DNA of 64,000 nt, taken from the NCBI GenBank assembly GCA_024516155.1, contig JAJJXM010000040.1, forward strand, positions 525,422 to 589,421, given 5' to 3'. Below are positions 34,724-46,200 of this stretch, piece after piece (positions within the stretch are counted from its first letter, which is position 1; each line of letters opens with the position of its first letter). Made by a program: the position numbers and the translations under genes. The notes below the pieces were generated by a model. It worked only from the letters and a program-made list of their open reading frames with translations, had not been told where the DNA came from and ran no database searches. The stretch comes from Pyronema omphalodes (taxonomy: Eukaryota; Ascomycota; Pezizomycetes; Pezizales; Pyronemataceae).

Positions 34724-35883
34724 TTACCGCTGGGGGCTCTGCGGAGGATCCGGTGCATGTTGCTCCGGCAACCAAAATACCTATTCATCATTTTGATTAG
34801 CCACCTTCTCATCTGCTCTTGGGCATAGTAACTCACCGCCTCCTTATAAGCCGTCGCCAGCAAATTCGTCTTGTGATTAAAGGCGACAACACTAGCCTGC
34901 GTGCGCACATTCTCCACCAAATCCCAACTCGGCAACAAACTCTTCTTTTCATCCGGTTGTTTATTGGTATCCCAAACCGCAACACCTCTTTCTCCTTGAC
35001 CTCCGATAATATATCTACCATCTGGTGTAAAACACACCGAACCACTTGTTTCCTTCCCTTCCTTTTCCGGTAGCGTGAACCCTCTTGGCCTTAACACTCT
35101 GTACAAGAATTTCGAGGTGTTTTCAGCAAAAGAATCGACAACATAGTGTGAATGACCTCGTGTTCCCAGTAACATAAGTTTTCCATCATTGCTGAATTCT
35201 AGCTTCGACCATTGCGGCATACGAGGTGGGTAGCTGTAGGCGGAAAGAAACGCATCGTCCGTAATCGTAAATGTAGTAAAAGGTGCCTTGTCATAGTTTC
35301 TTAAATCATATAGCATGATACTACTACTTGCCTGGGATGCAACAGCGAATATAATACCGCTGGGATCAAAGGCGGCTAATGATGGTGAGGGTAGGTTTAG
35401 TAAGCCGTGACAATTCGGGCTTTTTAAATCCCAAAGTCGGACAGTGTCGTCGGCGGAACAGGAGATGAATTGATCATCTACGGGACTAACTTCGAGCGAG
35501 TTTACGAGTCTTCGATGACCTTTGAAATACCGGATATAACTGTTGTCGTGTAAGGAAAGATACCGGATTGTGTCGTCGCCTTTGGTGGAGGCGTAGATTA
35601 TGTTGCTGCTTGAGTGCGTGAATTTCGCTAGGTGACATCCGTATTTTTTGGAAAATAAAGTCTTTTGATGACGGCCGGAAACACAATCGTAAAGCTGAAG
35701 AGTTTCGTCATCAGCAGAGGCGATACATAGTTCTCCCCGGTCATCGAAGTCAAGAGAGGTTATCTCGGCTCCTGGTGAGATGTTGGAGAAGGATTTCGAT
35801 GGTCGGAACCGGTGGATTGTTTCGCTGAGTTTGATGGATTCGCGTTCGCGGTGGGGTCGGGATGTGGTTAGGGATGGAGGCAT
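34724..35883 (-). CDS. SWD2: Swd2-like WD40 protein (COMPASS and CPF subunit)
   Basis: Exons on the minus strand are 35883-34837 and 34780-34724, with a 56-bp intron (GTGAGT donor, GGCTAATC branch) that restores the typical end VFWLPEQ. The product has 367 residues. WD repeats are evident in ITSLDFDDRGELCIASADDE, YFKGHRRLVNSLEVSPVDDQ, FISCSADDTVRLWDL and SSIMLYDLR. Swd2 (Wdr82 in animals) is a subunit of the Set1/COMPASS H3K4 methyltransferase and, in yeast, of the cleavage and polyadenylation factor; it links H2B ubiquitination to H3K4 methylation. ATG 35883 in CTACCATGCC is the best start. The frame stays open further upstream through a Pro/Ala-rich stretch without another ATG. Its 3' end converges on MKT1, 360 bp away. 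Confidence 0.92.
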
Positions 35884-36073
35884 GGTAGCTGCTGGCGGAG
35901 GTTCACGGGGAGGATTCGGATGCGGAGCTGCTGGCGAGGGTGCAGGCGAGGGTCCACGCGCTGGGCCTGGGGCTGGGAGACGCGACAGGATTATGGTGGT
36001 TAGTGGATCGTCAGCGGCTCTTTGTGTTACATACAACTTACACCCTGACAGTTACATATGGCTACGCTGCAGC

Positions 36074-36208
36074 ATGTCGCGCGGGAAAAGAAAAAAAGTA
36101 ACATTTCGTACCGAAAGAGGAATGGAAGCCTACATACACGAAGACAGGGACAAATTCGTTTCGGACGAAGATGACTTGCAGAATCAGCAAGTACAAGTAC
36201 ACCGGTGA
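36074..36208 (+). CDS. Small basic ORF (44 aa) divergent from SWD2
   Basis: The ORF starts MSRGKRKKVTFRTERGMEAY and ends in an acidic, Gln-rich tail (SDEDDLQNQQ). It is hydrophilic, with the KRKK cluster resembling a nuclear signal. It begins 190 bp from the SWD2 start on the opposite strand, so the two could share a promoter. No family is recognised. It is short, and no intron to extend it is obvious. Confidence 0.35.
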   Translation: MSRGKRKKVTFRTERGMEAYIHEDRDKFVSDEDDLQNQQVQVHR

Positions 36209-36671
36209 AGGGGTTTTTACTGGATATCTGATGTATTTTTTTATGGATTAATAATTCTTGTTTATAACATATCTCTTTTTTCTTTTGAAACTCCCGCCAC
36301 CTTTAACTTTCGGGATTTCCTTTGCTGCTACCGACGGCACTCTAACTTCGCAACGGTCAACCTGCAAATCGGCACCGGGGATATCTTGTGGGGGAGAACG
36401 CTAAACTATACACACCATCCCTACAACACGCTCCAATTCCACAGGGAAACTATCTTTCGTTCCTAGTGCGATTACAGTGCCGGACAAAATCCCACCCCCG
36501 GATTTAGCTGCGACGGAGGTCCGGCTTCCCACGTTAGAACGAGTATAGATATATCACCGTCCATCCTCAACTCCGTCGATTCCACGTCGCCTCACCTCAC
36601 ATCTCTCCTCCGCACCCCCGATCCTTCGACGAGACCTCCGACATCCTCTCCTCTCCCTCCCAAAGACCACA

Positions 36672-37709
36672 ATGTCGACTACCGGTGGAGCATTCATTGC
36701 AGGAGGAATCGCAGCATGTGGTGCTGTTACCGTGACTCACGGCTTCGAGACAGTGAAGACACGGTTTGTGGCCATCCACCGAGTCTGTATACCTTGATCT
36801 TTTCCCTCTGACCTTTTCCGGAAGTCTTCAATTACAGGGAGAGCTATCGAGTAAAGCCGCCGCCCCACGAATGTACACCGGTATTTTCCAGGGAGTTACA
36901 GTTATCCTTAAGAACGAAGGATTCCGGGGTTTACTCGCCGGACTGGGAACCGCATACTGCTACCAAATCATGTTGAACGGATGTCGATTGGGATTCTATG
37001 AGCCGATACGAACCAACCTTACCAGCTTGTTCTACAAGGATTCTTCGGTTCAGAACTTTGGTATCAATATCTTTTCGGGCGCGTCTTCGGGAGTTATGGG
37101 TGCTGCTATTGGTTCGCCTTTCTTTTTGGTCAAGACAAGATTGCAGAGTTACTCTCCCTTTTTGCCTGTCGGAACGCAACATAAATACAAGGGAGCCATT
37201 GATGGATTTGGCAAGATTTACTCGAACGAAGGAATCAAGGGTCTCTGGAGAGGAGCAGGAGCAGCTATGGTCAGAACTGGATTCGGAAGTTCGGTTCAAT
37301 TGCCTACATACTTCTTTGCCAAGAGAAGGTTGCAGAAGCATTTGGGAATGGAGGAGGGAGTTGCTTTACATTTGGCTTCTTCTACGGCTTCTGGTTTCGT
37401 TGTTTGCTGTGTTATGCATCCCCCTGACACTGTCATGAGCAGAATGTACAACCAGACTGGTGACAAGTATAAGAGTGCTTTGGATTGCTTCTTGAAGACG
37501 GTTAGGGCTGAGGGTGTGTTTGCTATCTACAAGGGTGTCACGGCCCACTTGGCAAGAATCTTGCCCCACACTGTAAGTTTTCGTGTTTTTAGGCGAGCTT
37601 GATAGTTAGGTGCAGAGGCTAATAACCGCGATAGATCTTGACGTTGACCTTGGCGGAACAAACTACAAAGTTGATGAAGAAGATTGAGGAACGGATCTTC
37701 TTGGATTAG
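36672..37709 (+). CDS. OAC1: Mitochondrial oxaloacetate carrier (Oac1-like)
   Basis: Exons are 36672-36763, 36825-37572 and 37635-37709, with introns of 61 and 62 bp; the second acceptor of intron 1 (GGAAG then TCTTCAATT) is the one that restores KTRLQLQGEL. The product has 304 residues in the usual three-repeat, six-helix carrier fold. The repeat signatures are GFETVKTRLQ, SPFFLVKTRLQS and HPPDTVMSRMYNQ; the second and the LQLQGEL motif are typical of Oac1. Oac1 imports oxaloacetate, sulfate and related anions through the inner mitochondrial membrane with protons, and exports alpha-isopropylmalate for leucine synthesis in yeast. The repeat-one Pro of the usual signature is replaced (HGFETVK), as carriers sometimes tolerate. 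The leader is CT-rich. Confidence 0.92.
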
Positions 37710-39343
37710 GGGGACTACATTTGATGAATCGGAGGTTTTTAGCCTGACTAGGTGAAAGCTTGGCTCAACTTGGGATGTTGAGGGTGTTTGTGGGTGATAT
37801 CGGGGTGGGTGGAGTATGGAGTACGGATAGACTAGAGCATAGAACATAGAGCATAGAGCTGGGCGGCTGTTCTTGTTCTTCATGTTCTACTTAGATTTTT
37901 CTTTTCGCTATATCCTTGTTTTTTTTTTCTTCTATTTCATTTGTATCTTTTTTTTTTTGCAGGTAACAAAATCTTGTGGTGTTTGGGGTTGGACGGTGGA
38001 CTTGGATCTGGTGTATGGTTGGATTGGATTGGATTGGATTGGATATAAAGGGTGTTAACGTGTTTTTTTTTTTCGTTTTTTGTTTTTTTTTTCCCTTTAT
38101 GCTTCTGCTTCTGCTTCTTCTGATATTTTTTTCCATATTCTTTGTATGATTGTTACGATACCTTAGGCTTCTATTTACATTGCGTTTGGGTTGTACAAAT
38201 TGTTTCTTTTCCTTTCTTTTTTTCTTTTTCTTGCCTTCTAGTGTCAGGTGAGACTTATGTGGGATTTTGATTGATTACCTACTTTTACATACGCAGATTA
38301 TACGATGCGTATGATGACCATCGAAATCGAATACATCGAATACATCGAATACATTGGAATACTTTATTATTTATTTCTTTATTTATTATTTATTCATTCA
38401 TTCATTGACTTCTACAATAAATAACAACCCATCTACACAAAGTCTACACAAAGTCTACATCAAGTCTACACAAAGTCTACAAACCCGACCACACGCGACT
38501 CGCCCGAAATCGCAAATCATGTATCACACGAGCATCCAGTAGCTCGCAGCTCGCAGCTCAGACACTCTTATGTATGGACACCATATGACTTCATGACACC
38601 ATGACACCATGACACCATGACACCCATATGTACATAGAAGACCCAAATCCCCGAAGGTGCATCTGTTCGGAATTAGTGGTGCTGTAAGTGGTGCTGTAAG
38701 TGGTGCATCTATTCTCTATGTACTACATATACATGATACATACATAGATCTAACTAACCAACCACCGGAACTGTATCCGTCGGATACCGGATTACAAATG
38801 TGTAGGTAGGTAATCCGGTTGCGTCTAGTTGGCGGAGCTGCGGAGCTGCGGATTAATTATTACCCGCATGGTGCAGCTGGATGGTGCAGCTGGATTGGTA
38901 GTAGGGGATGAATAATATGAGTCAGATAAACGGTAGGTGGGTGCAAATAATGGGGTATAGCCCTACATAGGGCCTAGGTTGTACATGCACGGTGCACCCT
39001 GCATGATGATGGATTCGGTGTGGCTTGGGCGCTTTGGATTTGGGTTGCGTTTGGGGTTGTTTAGGGTTGTTTGGGGTGCGTTTGGGGTGATACGGATACT
39101 GGATAGGCTATAAGCGGCTGTTTTTGAACATAGGTATGGATATAGGTATGGATATAGATAAAGATACGGATATAGATACAGCTATGCCCATGGAAGGCTT
39201 TGAAAAATCGGTCATTGATAGATTTGGAAACGGTATATGAAACACTAATAGCCCACCTATAACCGTCGACATATCGATATAGTAATATAGTAATGTAGTG
39301 ATGTAGTGATGTGGTAATGTAGTAATATATTAATATCCGTCAG

Positions 39344-39474
39344 CACATCAACACATCAACACATCAACACATCAACACATCAACACATCAACACATCAAC
39401 ACATCAACACATCAACACATCAACACATCAACACATCAACACATCAACACATCAACACATCAACACATCAACAC
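39344..39474. repeat. (ACATCAAC)n minisatellite, about 16 units
   Basis: A nearly perfect 8-bp unit repeated over about 130 bp. It has no spacers, so it is a simple tandem repeat and not a CRISPR-type array. Confidence 0.95.
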
Positions 39475-42400
39475 AACCCCATCAGCACAACCAATGCCAC
39501 CATGGCGCAACGTCTAGCTTTTCTTTAAAGCAGGTAATTCAACATTTATACATCATAAAAAAATCCAATCAGCTTCAGTATTTCCAATTTCGCTTCTGGT
39601 AAGATTTACCCCCTCCTAGTTCCTCTTTAGAGATTATAGATACAGAACTTCTTTGCTGACTATATATCGCTTGTTAAGGATGGAATTTTTCAATATCGGT
39701 GGATATATGCAATCATGCATTGCATCAATGACTTCTTTTCACTAGCCGGGCGGGCTGGGTTGGCTTATCAGCGGGCTTGAACAATTGTTTGATCGATACA
39801 CATATATATACCGATGACTTAGTAGCCGGGACTCAGGAGTCAAAATGCAACTCTACACGATATAATATCATATGATACGACAATACGTTACCAGCCCAAC
39901 AGCGGCGTATGGTAGTAGGATCTATCTCATCATATCGCGATAATAAACCCGCCCCCCTCCACCCCCCCCCCCCCTCCCCCCCGCGACCCTAGATGAGGAG
40001 GATATTGATATTGATACCAACCCATGGTCTATTCGTTACCATCTGGTTTTATTTTCGTCTTCCAGGATCTGGGGCTTGGATTTGGAAGGTGAAATACATT
40101 GTTGCTGGTTTGTTGGTTTTTTGGTTTCGCGGTTGTGTAGTACGCTCGGTTTGTTGTTTTGTGTGCGGCGGTCAGTGGTTAGGGGTTAGTGTTTGGTGGT
40201 TGATGTTTGGTCTTTGGTCTTTGGTGTTTGATTTCTGTTGCACAACATTCCTGCACCAAAAGCTCGTCATGCAATATCACGCCAACCGAAAACATCACGG
40301 TCAACCGCTGCTATTATTGTTACCAACTATTTCCGGACTCTCTTTCTAACTTAGTTAAATAGAGACTATTTCATCTTTCTGTATTTCATCTTTCATCTTT
40401 CACCTTTCACCTCTCGACGATATCATCACTAAGCCTACTACTCACCACATATGTTACGTAACACCATTGCTGGATAATATATACCACGCGGTATCGGGGT
40501 TTTTTTGAGTGAATTATTGCCTCCAAACCCGGAATTTTGGTCAGCTCGGTTTTGTTCTTATTACCAATCCGTCATTTCCTCCAAAGCCCGAGGTTTGCTT
40601 GCTGCTTTTTGCTTGTTGCTGGCTTTATATCCCAGCTACCCGGTATATCCTAGACTCTCGGGATTTTGGGTTGTTGTACCGAGTGAGGAAAGATAGGGTA
40701 CCGATGGTATTATGCCGTCGATGGCTTATCTCTGTTTTACTGATGCTGCTGGATATTATCTGGTGAAGGGGATGAGGTGGTTTATTATTGTTTGATCTTC
40801 TCTGGCCGGGTGAAGGTTCTTAAGCAGTGGATATTGATTGTTGGTGTTGGTGTTGGTGCTGGTGCTGGTGCTGGTGTTAGTGTTGATATTTTAACCAATG
40901 GAAATCAACTGCTGCCTCTGTTGTGGCTGCTGTCTCCTTTCTTACCCGACTACGCAACTACTCCAGAACTCGATTGTAACATGAGGTTACGGTATTTTGA
41001 TCATACCCCCCCCTTCTCCAACCCTTACCCGAAGGATCAGCGGTTCACAGCAATATTCTCTCTCCGACAAGTTATTATTCTATCTCAAGATTTATCTGCA
41101 TATACCACAGCGGTAGTTACACTTACTCATACTGATGATCAGGCACCGGACTAAGCGGAATTTCTCTGGTCATGTCAGATCTTATGGTTTGGGGGTTTTT
41201 GTTTGCCCTGGTCTGTGGGGTATCTCTCGACAACGCCTCATGGTCTGGGTACCAGGGTGTTGGAAATACTCGTGGTCTGTTGGGTCTGTTAGGTCTGCTG
41301 GTTATGAATACCAGTATTCTAATCTGATACAAATAACCGGAGACTTTCAAATCGACTCAGCGATACGCAAGAAATCCGGTAATGAAACTTCTGTTCGTTG
41401 TGAGGTTCTGGAGAAAAGAAGAATAATATCCGTGTTTTTCTTTTCTTTTTTTCTTTCTCGTCTCCTTTCTTTTCTCTTCTTTCCTTTATTTGATTCCTGC
41501 TTCTTCGTGAGAGTGTTATATTTCCGCCGGGACTGAACCCATCGCCAACTACACCATAACCTTTCGATCTTTCGTTATCGAGTTCATGAACACGCTATTA
41601 TCATACCCTTCAAATTCCAGCTTAATCACACCTGTGAAAGAGGACATTATTGTCTCAGGTTGCGTCTGTTGGCCACAGATATTTTCTTGGGCTGCAAAAG
41701 GGGCTAATTCAGGGTTCCTCTTTCGATTATTGCGGCATAGAAACGTACGTCAGGAATATTGAAAGAAAACCACCTGGACAGATGGATACAGCAGACTTCT
41801 TCTCACCCAAGCAGCTTTGTGTGTCAGTGTTAGGCGTTAGATGCTGTGTTGTAACATTTCAAATACCGATGAAAATCACTATGATTAGAATGTTATACAT
41901 CTTATTCAAACCTCACTTTTTCAATCCGCCTTCTCCCTTTTTATTCCCCGTCGTGGGAAATAAACACCTCACGTATGAAGAACCACCGGAATTAACCGCA
42001 GATTCAGAGTTCTAGAGGCAAACAAATAAACTGAAAAGCGAAGGATATAATCAAACCCCGTGTTATGCTATGTCTAATCAGCGTTTACATCAGACATTTT
42101 GAATCTGACAACAATTCTTCTATCTTTCTTTAAAATAGAATCCTAGAACCAATGATGGAATCTCTTCGTGGCTTCGGGCTTCGCGTGGCTTCGCCTGCTG
42201 TTTCGGAATTAACCTGGACTCTTCACCACCTTGGTGAACGATCCAGAAAATCGAACGCCGGAATACAGGAATTGAAGTTATAGAAACCTGTACAAGATTC
42301 TACTCCATTACGGGTTTTGTTTTGGTCAAGCAACTGCAGGAGAAGTGGCTTTGGGAATAGGGAAGATAGGTCCTAAGAGATTGGTTCGGGAGCATGATGT

Positions 42401-43697
42401 GGTTTCGGGTGGCTGGTTTTGCAGTTAATTGATGGTTTCGGAATATTCGCCTGAAATCTATATGATTTGGTTGTTTAGCTGTTCTAGTTATTCGGTTTTT
42501 GATTGGGCTTTGGAGTTTTTGGAGTTTTTGGAGTTTATTGGTCTTGTTCTTGTCGTTTCTCAGGAAGATATAGAGGATGAAGACAGTGTCTGGGGCTTCC
42601 AGCGGAGCCCAGTAAAAAAGGATTGTTTAAGCCATATGAATTAATGAGTGACTTACTTTTAGTTTAGATAATATAAAAATCTTTTCGTTAGGATTCGGAA
42701 TCCTTTTCGTTTGAAGGTGAATGCGTCGAGTGATTCATTGTGACTAAGGTAACATACTTGTAGAGTACCTTCGCTTGTCCGGTGTCTATGTAAGTCAGAT
42801 CGCGTGAGATAACACACGCCACGTTCTGTTTCACGGAACTTTTGGCTCTATATACTATGGGTAGGATAATTACTCGTTTCCGTAACTCTAGAGCTTAGTA
42901 AGGCATATTTATCGAGATTATTCATGCTGTGAAACCTCACAAATAATCTTTGTATACCAGCATATCGGCAGTTGGAACCTGGGATAACATAAGTGTGAAG
43001 GGTTTAAGACATAAGCGTTGTGTCGGACACGTTTGATTGTCCTATATGCAGTCAGCATGTTCCAATCTTCTGGGAAGTCTCTCCGAAAGCTCTCCGACTG
43101 GTTCTATTCGCAGAAACATGTCGCGGTCATAAAGGGTTTGTGCGACAGAATTCAAGATAGGCTCAGATGAAACCGTCTTTTTCTTGTTGAATACTTGTCC
43201 TGTTGAATATTGAGAAAGTTTTCGAAGTTAGTTTTTTTGTGTGAAGAATTCTGATTGATGAACAAAGGAAAGCACTTATCTAAATAATTATAATCTCCAG
43301 TTCTGTGTAACAACCTGTAATGGAAAAGATCAGCGAACCAGGGTGTGATGGCCAATGGTGGTTTTGTACCGCGAACGAAAACCTGGCACTAGGAGCACCT
43401 CTGATGCATCTCTGATGCATCTCGGCAACCTTCGCAACCACGCCAGGTTACCCGGATCGTGCAGTAGCCAATCGGCATTGCAACGAAGCGAGGTGGGAAC
43501 TGCGCAGTCGCCGAAAACCTGTTTTTGAGGTCGATGGCATTCTAAATGTTTCTAGCACTTACAGACATCGCAATTCTGCTTGGGAAAGTAGCAGGGCACT
43601 CGCATTGCAGTTGGCATCTATAAAATAAGACGATTCCACCGTCCATTTTGAATCCTGTAATCACTGCTTGATGCGACTGCCGTATTAAAAAAAAAAA

Positions 43698-43945
43698 GGT
43701 GAGTTTTTACCTATGGTAACATACTTTCCCCGATACTTCATCCAAAAAACAATGAACTGACGAGCAGAGGCAGGCGCAAGTGAAGCACCAGACCAGTTAC
43801 AGGTGGACAAGGTGAGTTACCCCCGTTACCATACTTTCCCCGATGCTTCTTCTGAAAAACAGTGAACTGATGAGCAGAAGCAGGCGCAACTGCGACCAGT
43901 AATAGGTAAGAAAGGTGGGTGCTACCCATAATAACATACTTGCCC
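43698..43945. repeat. Imperfect tandem repeat, about 2.3 copies of 103-113 bp
   Basis: Units start GGTGAGTTTTACC (43698), GGTGAGTTACCCC (43811) and GGTGGGTGCTACC (43914). They share ACATACTTTCCCCGAT, AACAATGAACTGA or AACAGTGAACTGA, GAGCAGA and CAGGCGCAA. Each unit also begins with a splice-donor-like GGTGAGT. Confidence 0.85.
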
Positions 43946-44409
43946 CAGTAAATCTCTTTTAACGATATCAATTGGTAAGCTTCAATTCTCCAAATCCTCA
44001 AAAAAATATCCAACTCGATCTATAATGTTATTTCTAACTCGGACGACTTAGGGGTTCTCTTACCGCCACAATTGTATCTAACATTTGAGGCCGTGAGCCT
44101 TGCGGGTGAGGAATTGAGGGGATCTCTTGAAGGAAACCTTCTCCGGGGGTTTGTGTTTTGCTATTGTTCCTTTTCCGCTTTTCAAAATGTACATATATTT
44201 ATTTAATAAATCAATTCTCAAATCGTATAAAGCATATTCATAATGTCCGATATATCATATATCTTGAAAAAATCTCATCTTGGATATGTTTTGAAAGTTC
44301 TTTTGCTATGATCAGGTAACCATTGAAAACAACTACGGTGACTCAGAGATATGAAGTTTTAGGTTCTTTACGTTTGTTGTACTTATACTTATGGAGAACT
44401 TACCAGCGG

Positions 44410-44662
44410 TACATACTTCTTTTTCTCTTTATTCTTTTTCTTTCTCTTTTTCTTTCTTCCTTTCTTTCTCTTTTTCTTTCTGTTTTTTCTTTCTCTTCTT
44501 TCTTTCGCTTTTTTCTTTCTCTTTTTTCTTTCGCTTTTTTCTTTCGCTTTTTTCTTTCGCTTTTTTCTTTCTCTTTTTTCTTTCGCTTTTTTCTTTTGCT
44601 TTTTTCTTTCGCTTTTTTCTTTCGCTTTTTCTTGCGCATTTTTATTTTCTTTCTCATTTTCT
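44410..44662. repeat. Polypyrimidine tract with TTTCTTTCGCTTTTTTC units
   Basis: About 250 bp of almost pure C/T on the plus strand, built from TTTC and TTTCGC units. It is open in five frames, as such tracts are, encoding Phe/Leu/Ser on one strand and Lys/Arg/Glu on the other. I do not call any of these a gene. Confidence 0.9.
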
Positions 44663-44810
44663 TTTTCATCTGGCCACGACCACGAAGAGCTCATTTGCTT
44701 CGGGAAGCCAAGCCCATTGCTTGGGAGTAAATCCCTGTGGCTAATTAAGCTGCGATTCAATGTTTAGATCAACTGTTACAAGTGTTAATGGTGAAGGCGA
44801 CTGATTTTAA

Positions 44811-45454
44811 TGGGGACCCTACATCTTTAGTGACAACCAGTCAGCAATCCGTAAGATAAGACACCTCCAAAGGGGACCCGGCCAATATATTGCTCGATGC
44901 ATCCATGAAATTACAAAAACCCTGATGAAATTCAACACTGAAATAACAATCTCATGGGTACCGGAACACACATAAATCCGAGGAAATGAGATGGCAGATG
45001 ACCTCGCCAAAGCTGCAACCTCTCAGAAACCGGACCGCACACCTGTGGTATCCATCTCCTGGCTCAAAAGACAAACCCGAGGCCAAAAACTGAAGGAGTG
45101 GAAGGAATGGTATGAACAACAAAAACAGCCAAAAACATACAAACCACTTCATTTAAGACAGCTAGACATTGCATACACAAATACCACCCGCAAAATCTCA
45201 TCAGCCATCCTAGGCCTGCGAACCGGTCATGGATATTTTTTGGATTACCTATCAAGGACGAACTCCGAAAAATATCCTTCACCCAGATGCACCTGTCCAA
45301 TGCAACCCCCACAAACACCCAAACATCTCATCCTAGGCTGCCCAAAATACCAAGTACAGAGGAATAAACTCCGCCGCGAACTGAAACTTCACAGGAACGA
45401 CCCTGCACCACTCCAAGTCATACTCCACTCTCCTGCTGGAACCAAGGCCCTTAC
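44811..45454 (+). pseudogene. 5'-truncated LINE ORF2 end (RNase H), part before the LTR insertion
   Basis: The conceptual protein opens in an RNase H domain: SDNQSAIRK has the catalytic-type Asp, ISWVPEHT the usual strand before the last helix, and GNEMADDLAKAA the final Asp. A stop codon (TAA, 44973-44975) interrupts it just after PEHT. Then follows the C-terminal region typical of Tad1-like fungal LINEs, with a Cys/His group (RCTCPMQPPQTPKHLILGCP) that is probably zinc-binding. The frame runs directly into the LTR at 45455. No reverse transcriptase remains, so the copy is strongly 5'-truncated, as LINE copies often are. The remainder continues at 53254. Confidence 0.85.
45450..45454. repeat. 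Target-site duplication CTTAC, left copy
   Basis: CTTAC directly precedes the left LTR (TGTCA...) and recurs directly after the right LTR at 53249-53253. A 5-bp duplication is usual for Ty3/Gypsy integrases. Confidence 0.95.
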
Positions 45455-46200
45455 TGTCAAAATCCGGCTACACACGGCCGACAGGCGATACAACCGTCGG
45501 ATTGCTATGCAATCGGGTTCGGCTCTGGACTTCTAGGTGAGTTAGTCACGGGCTCAGGCAGTACTTACCTCGTACACAGGATGTCCCTGCAGCGTTGCCT
45601 CTGATCGGATCGTCGGATGGGGATCTGGGTGGGGGAATAGGTAGGTATTCGGATGGGTGAGTATGTTGGGATGGGCTGGGTTTGTGGTCACGGTTTAGAT
45701 GATAGAACTGCAGTGTGTAGATAGGATTTGTGTAAATAGATAATTGATTGCGTACTAGACTAATGAAATACAAATGTCCCCTTATATACCTTTGTCCCTG
45801 TGCTCATGTGATTTCCCAACTTATCTGACCCGCAGATATTCCATCCATCATGAGACACCCTTCGCTCCACCGTGACTCCCAAAACCTAACTAAAACACAA
45901 TACAAACATAAACCAAAACATAATACAAAACATAACTAAAACATAATACGAAACATAAGCAAAACACAATACAATACATAAGCAAAACATATTCCAAACC
46001 TCGAGGAAACCCTCCTCGTTCCACCCCGCACTTCCCCCTTGTCCCTCGCTTAACCCTAACTCCTCTCGCCTAGCCCTAGCTCCACCTCTTCGCTTAAACC
46101 CTAACGGTGACGTACGCCATCCCCAGCGTCACACCCACGAACCACAGCCCAGCTGTGGTTACAATCCCTCCCCGAAGCATATCCCTAGCGGTTCGTGACA
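45455..46200 (-). repeat. Left LTR (3' LTR of the element)
   Basis: 746 bp, bounded by TGTCA and TGACA, which form 5-bp inverted ends. It matches the right LTR except A at 45908 where the other has G (52956). It contains an A-rich block of ACATAA-type repeats and two AACCCTAAC-like motifs. It also supplies the last codons of ORF3, which ends inside it at 46094. Confidence 0.96.

Larger units (their letters stand above)
37710..44805. other. 7-kb gene-free, simple-repeat-rich region
   Basis: This region has no recognisable gene. It holds homopolymer T runs, GGATT, GACACCAT and AGTCTACACAA repeats (38.0-38.7 kb), an ACATCAAC minisatellite, C-rich tracts near 39960, GGTGCT triplet repeats near 40845, a 2.3-copy tandem repeat at 43.7 kb and a polypyrimidine tract. 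Promoter-like CT-rich stretches occur around 40370-41600, without a matching coding sequence. Long non-coding transcripts are possible but not shown. Confidence 0.6.

Noticed and set aside
39344..39474. Regular short repeats resembling a CRISPR array
   Set aside because: The 8-bp units are contiguous without spacers, and the sequence is fungal; it is a simple minisatellite.
44323..44760. Long open frames on both strands (Phe/Leu/Ser-rich and Lys/Arg/Glu-rich proteins)
   Set aside because: They come from a polypyrimidine tract, which is open in several frames at once by composition.
45001..45536. Single intact protein ending in the LTR
   Set aside because: The frame is chimeric: LINE codons up to 45454, then LTR sequence. 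The true LINE continuation is at 53254.
46020..46110. CCCTAA-like telomere motifs in the LTR (also at 53098-53155)
   Set aside because: Only two or three isolated, non-tandem motifs occur and they are part of both LTRs; no telomere or interstitial telomeric array is indicated.
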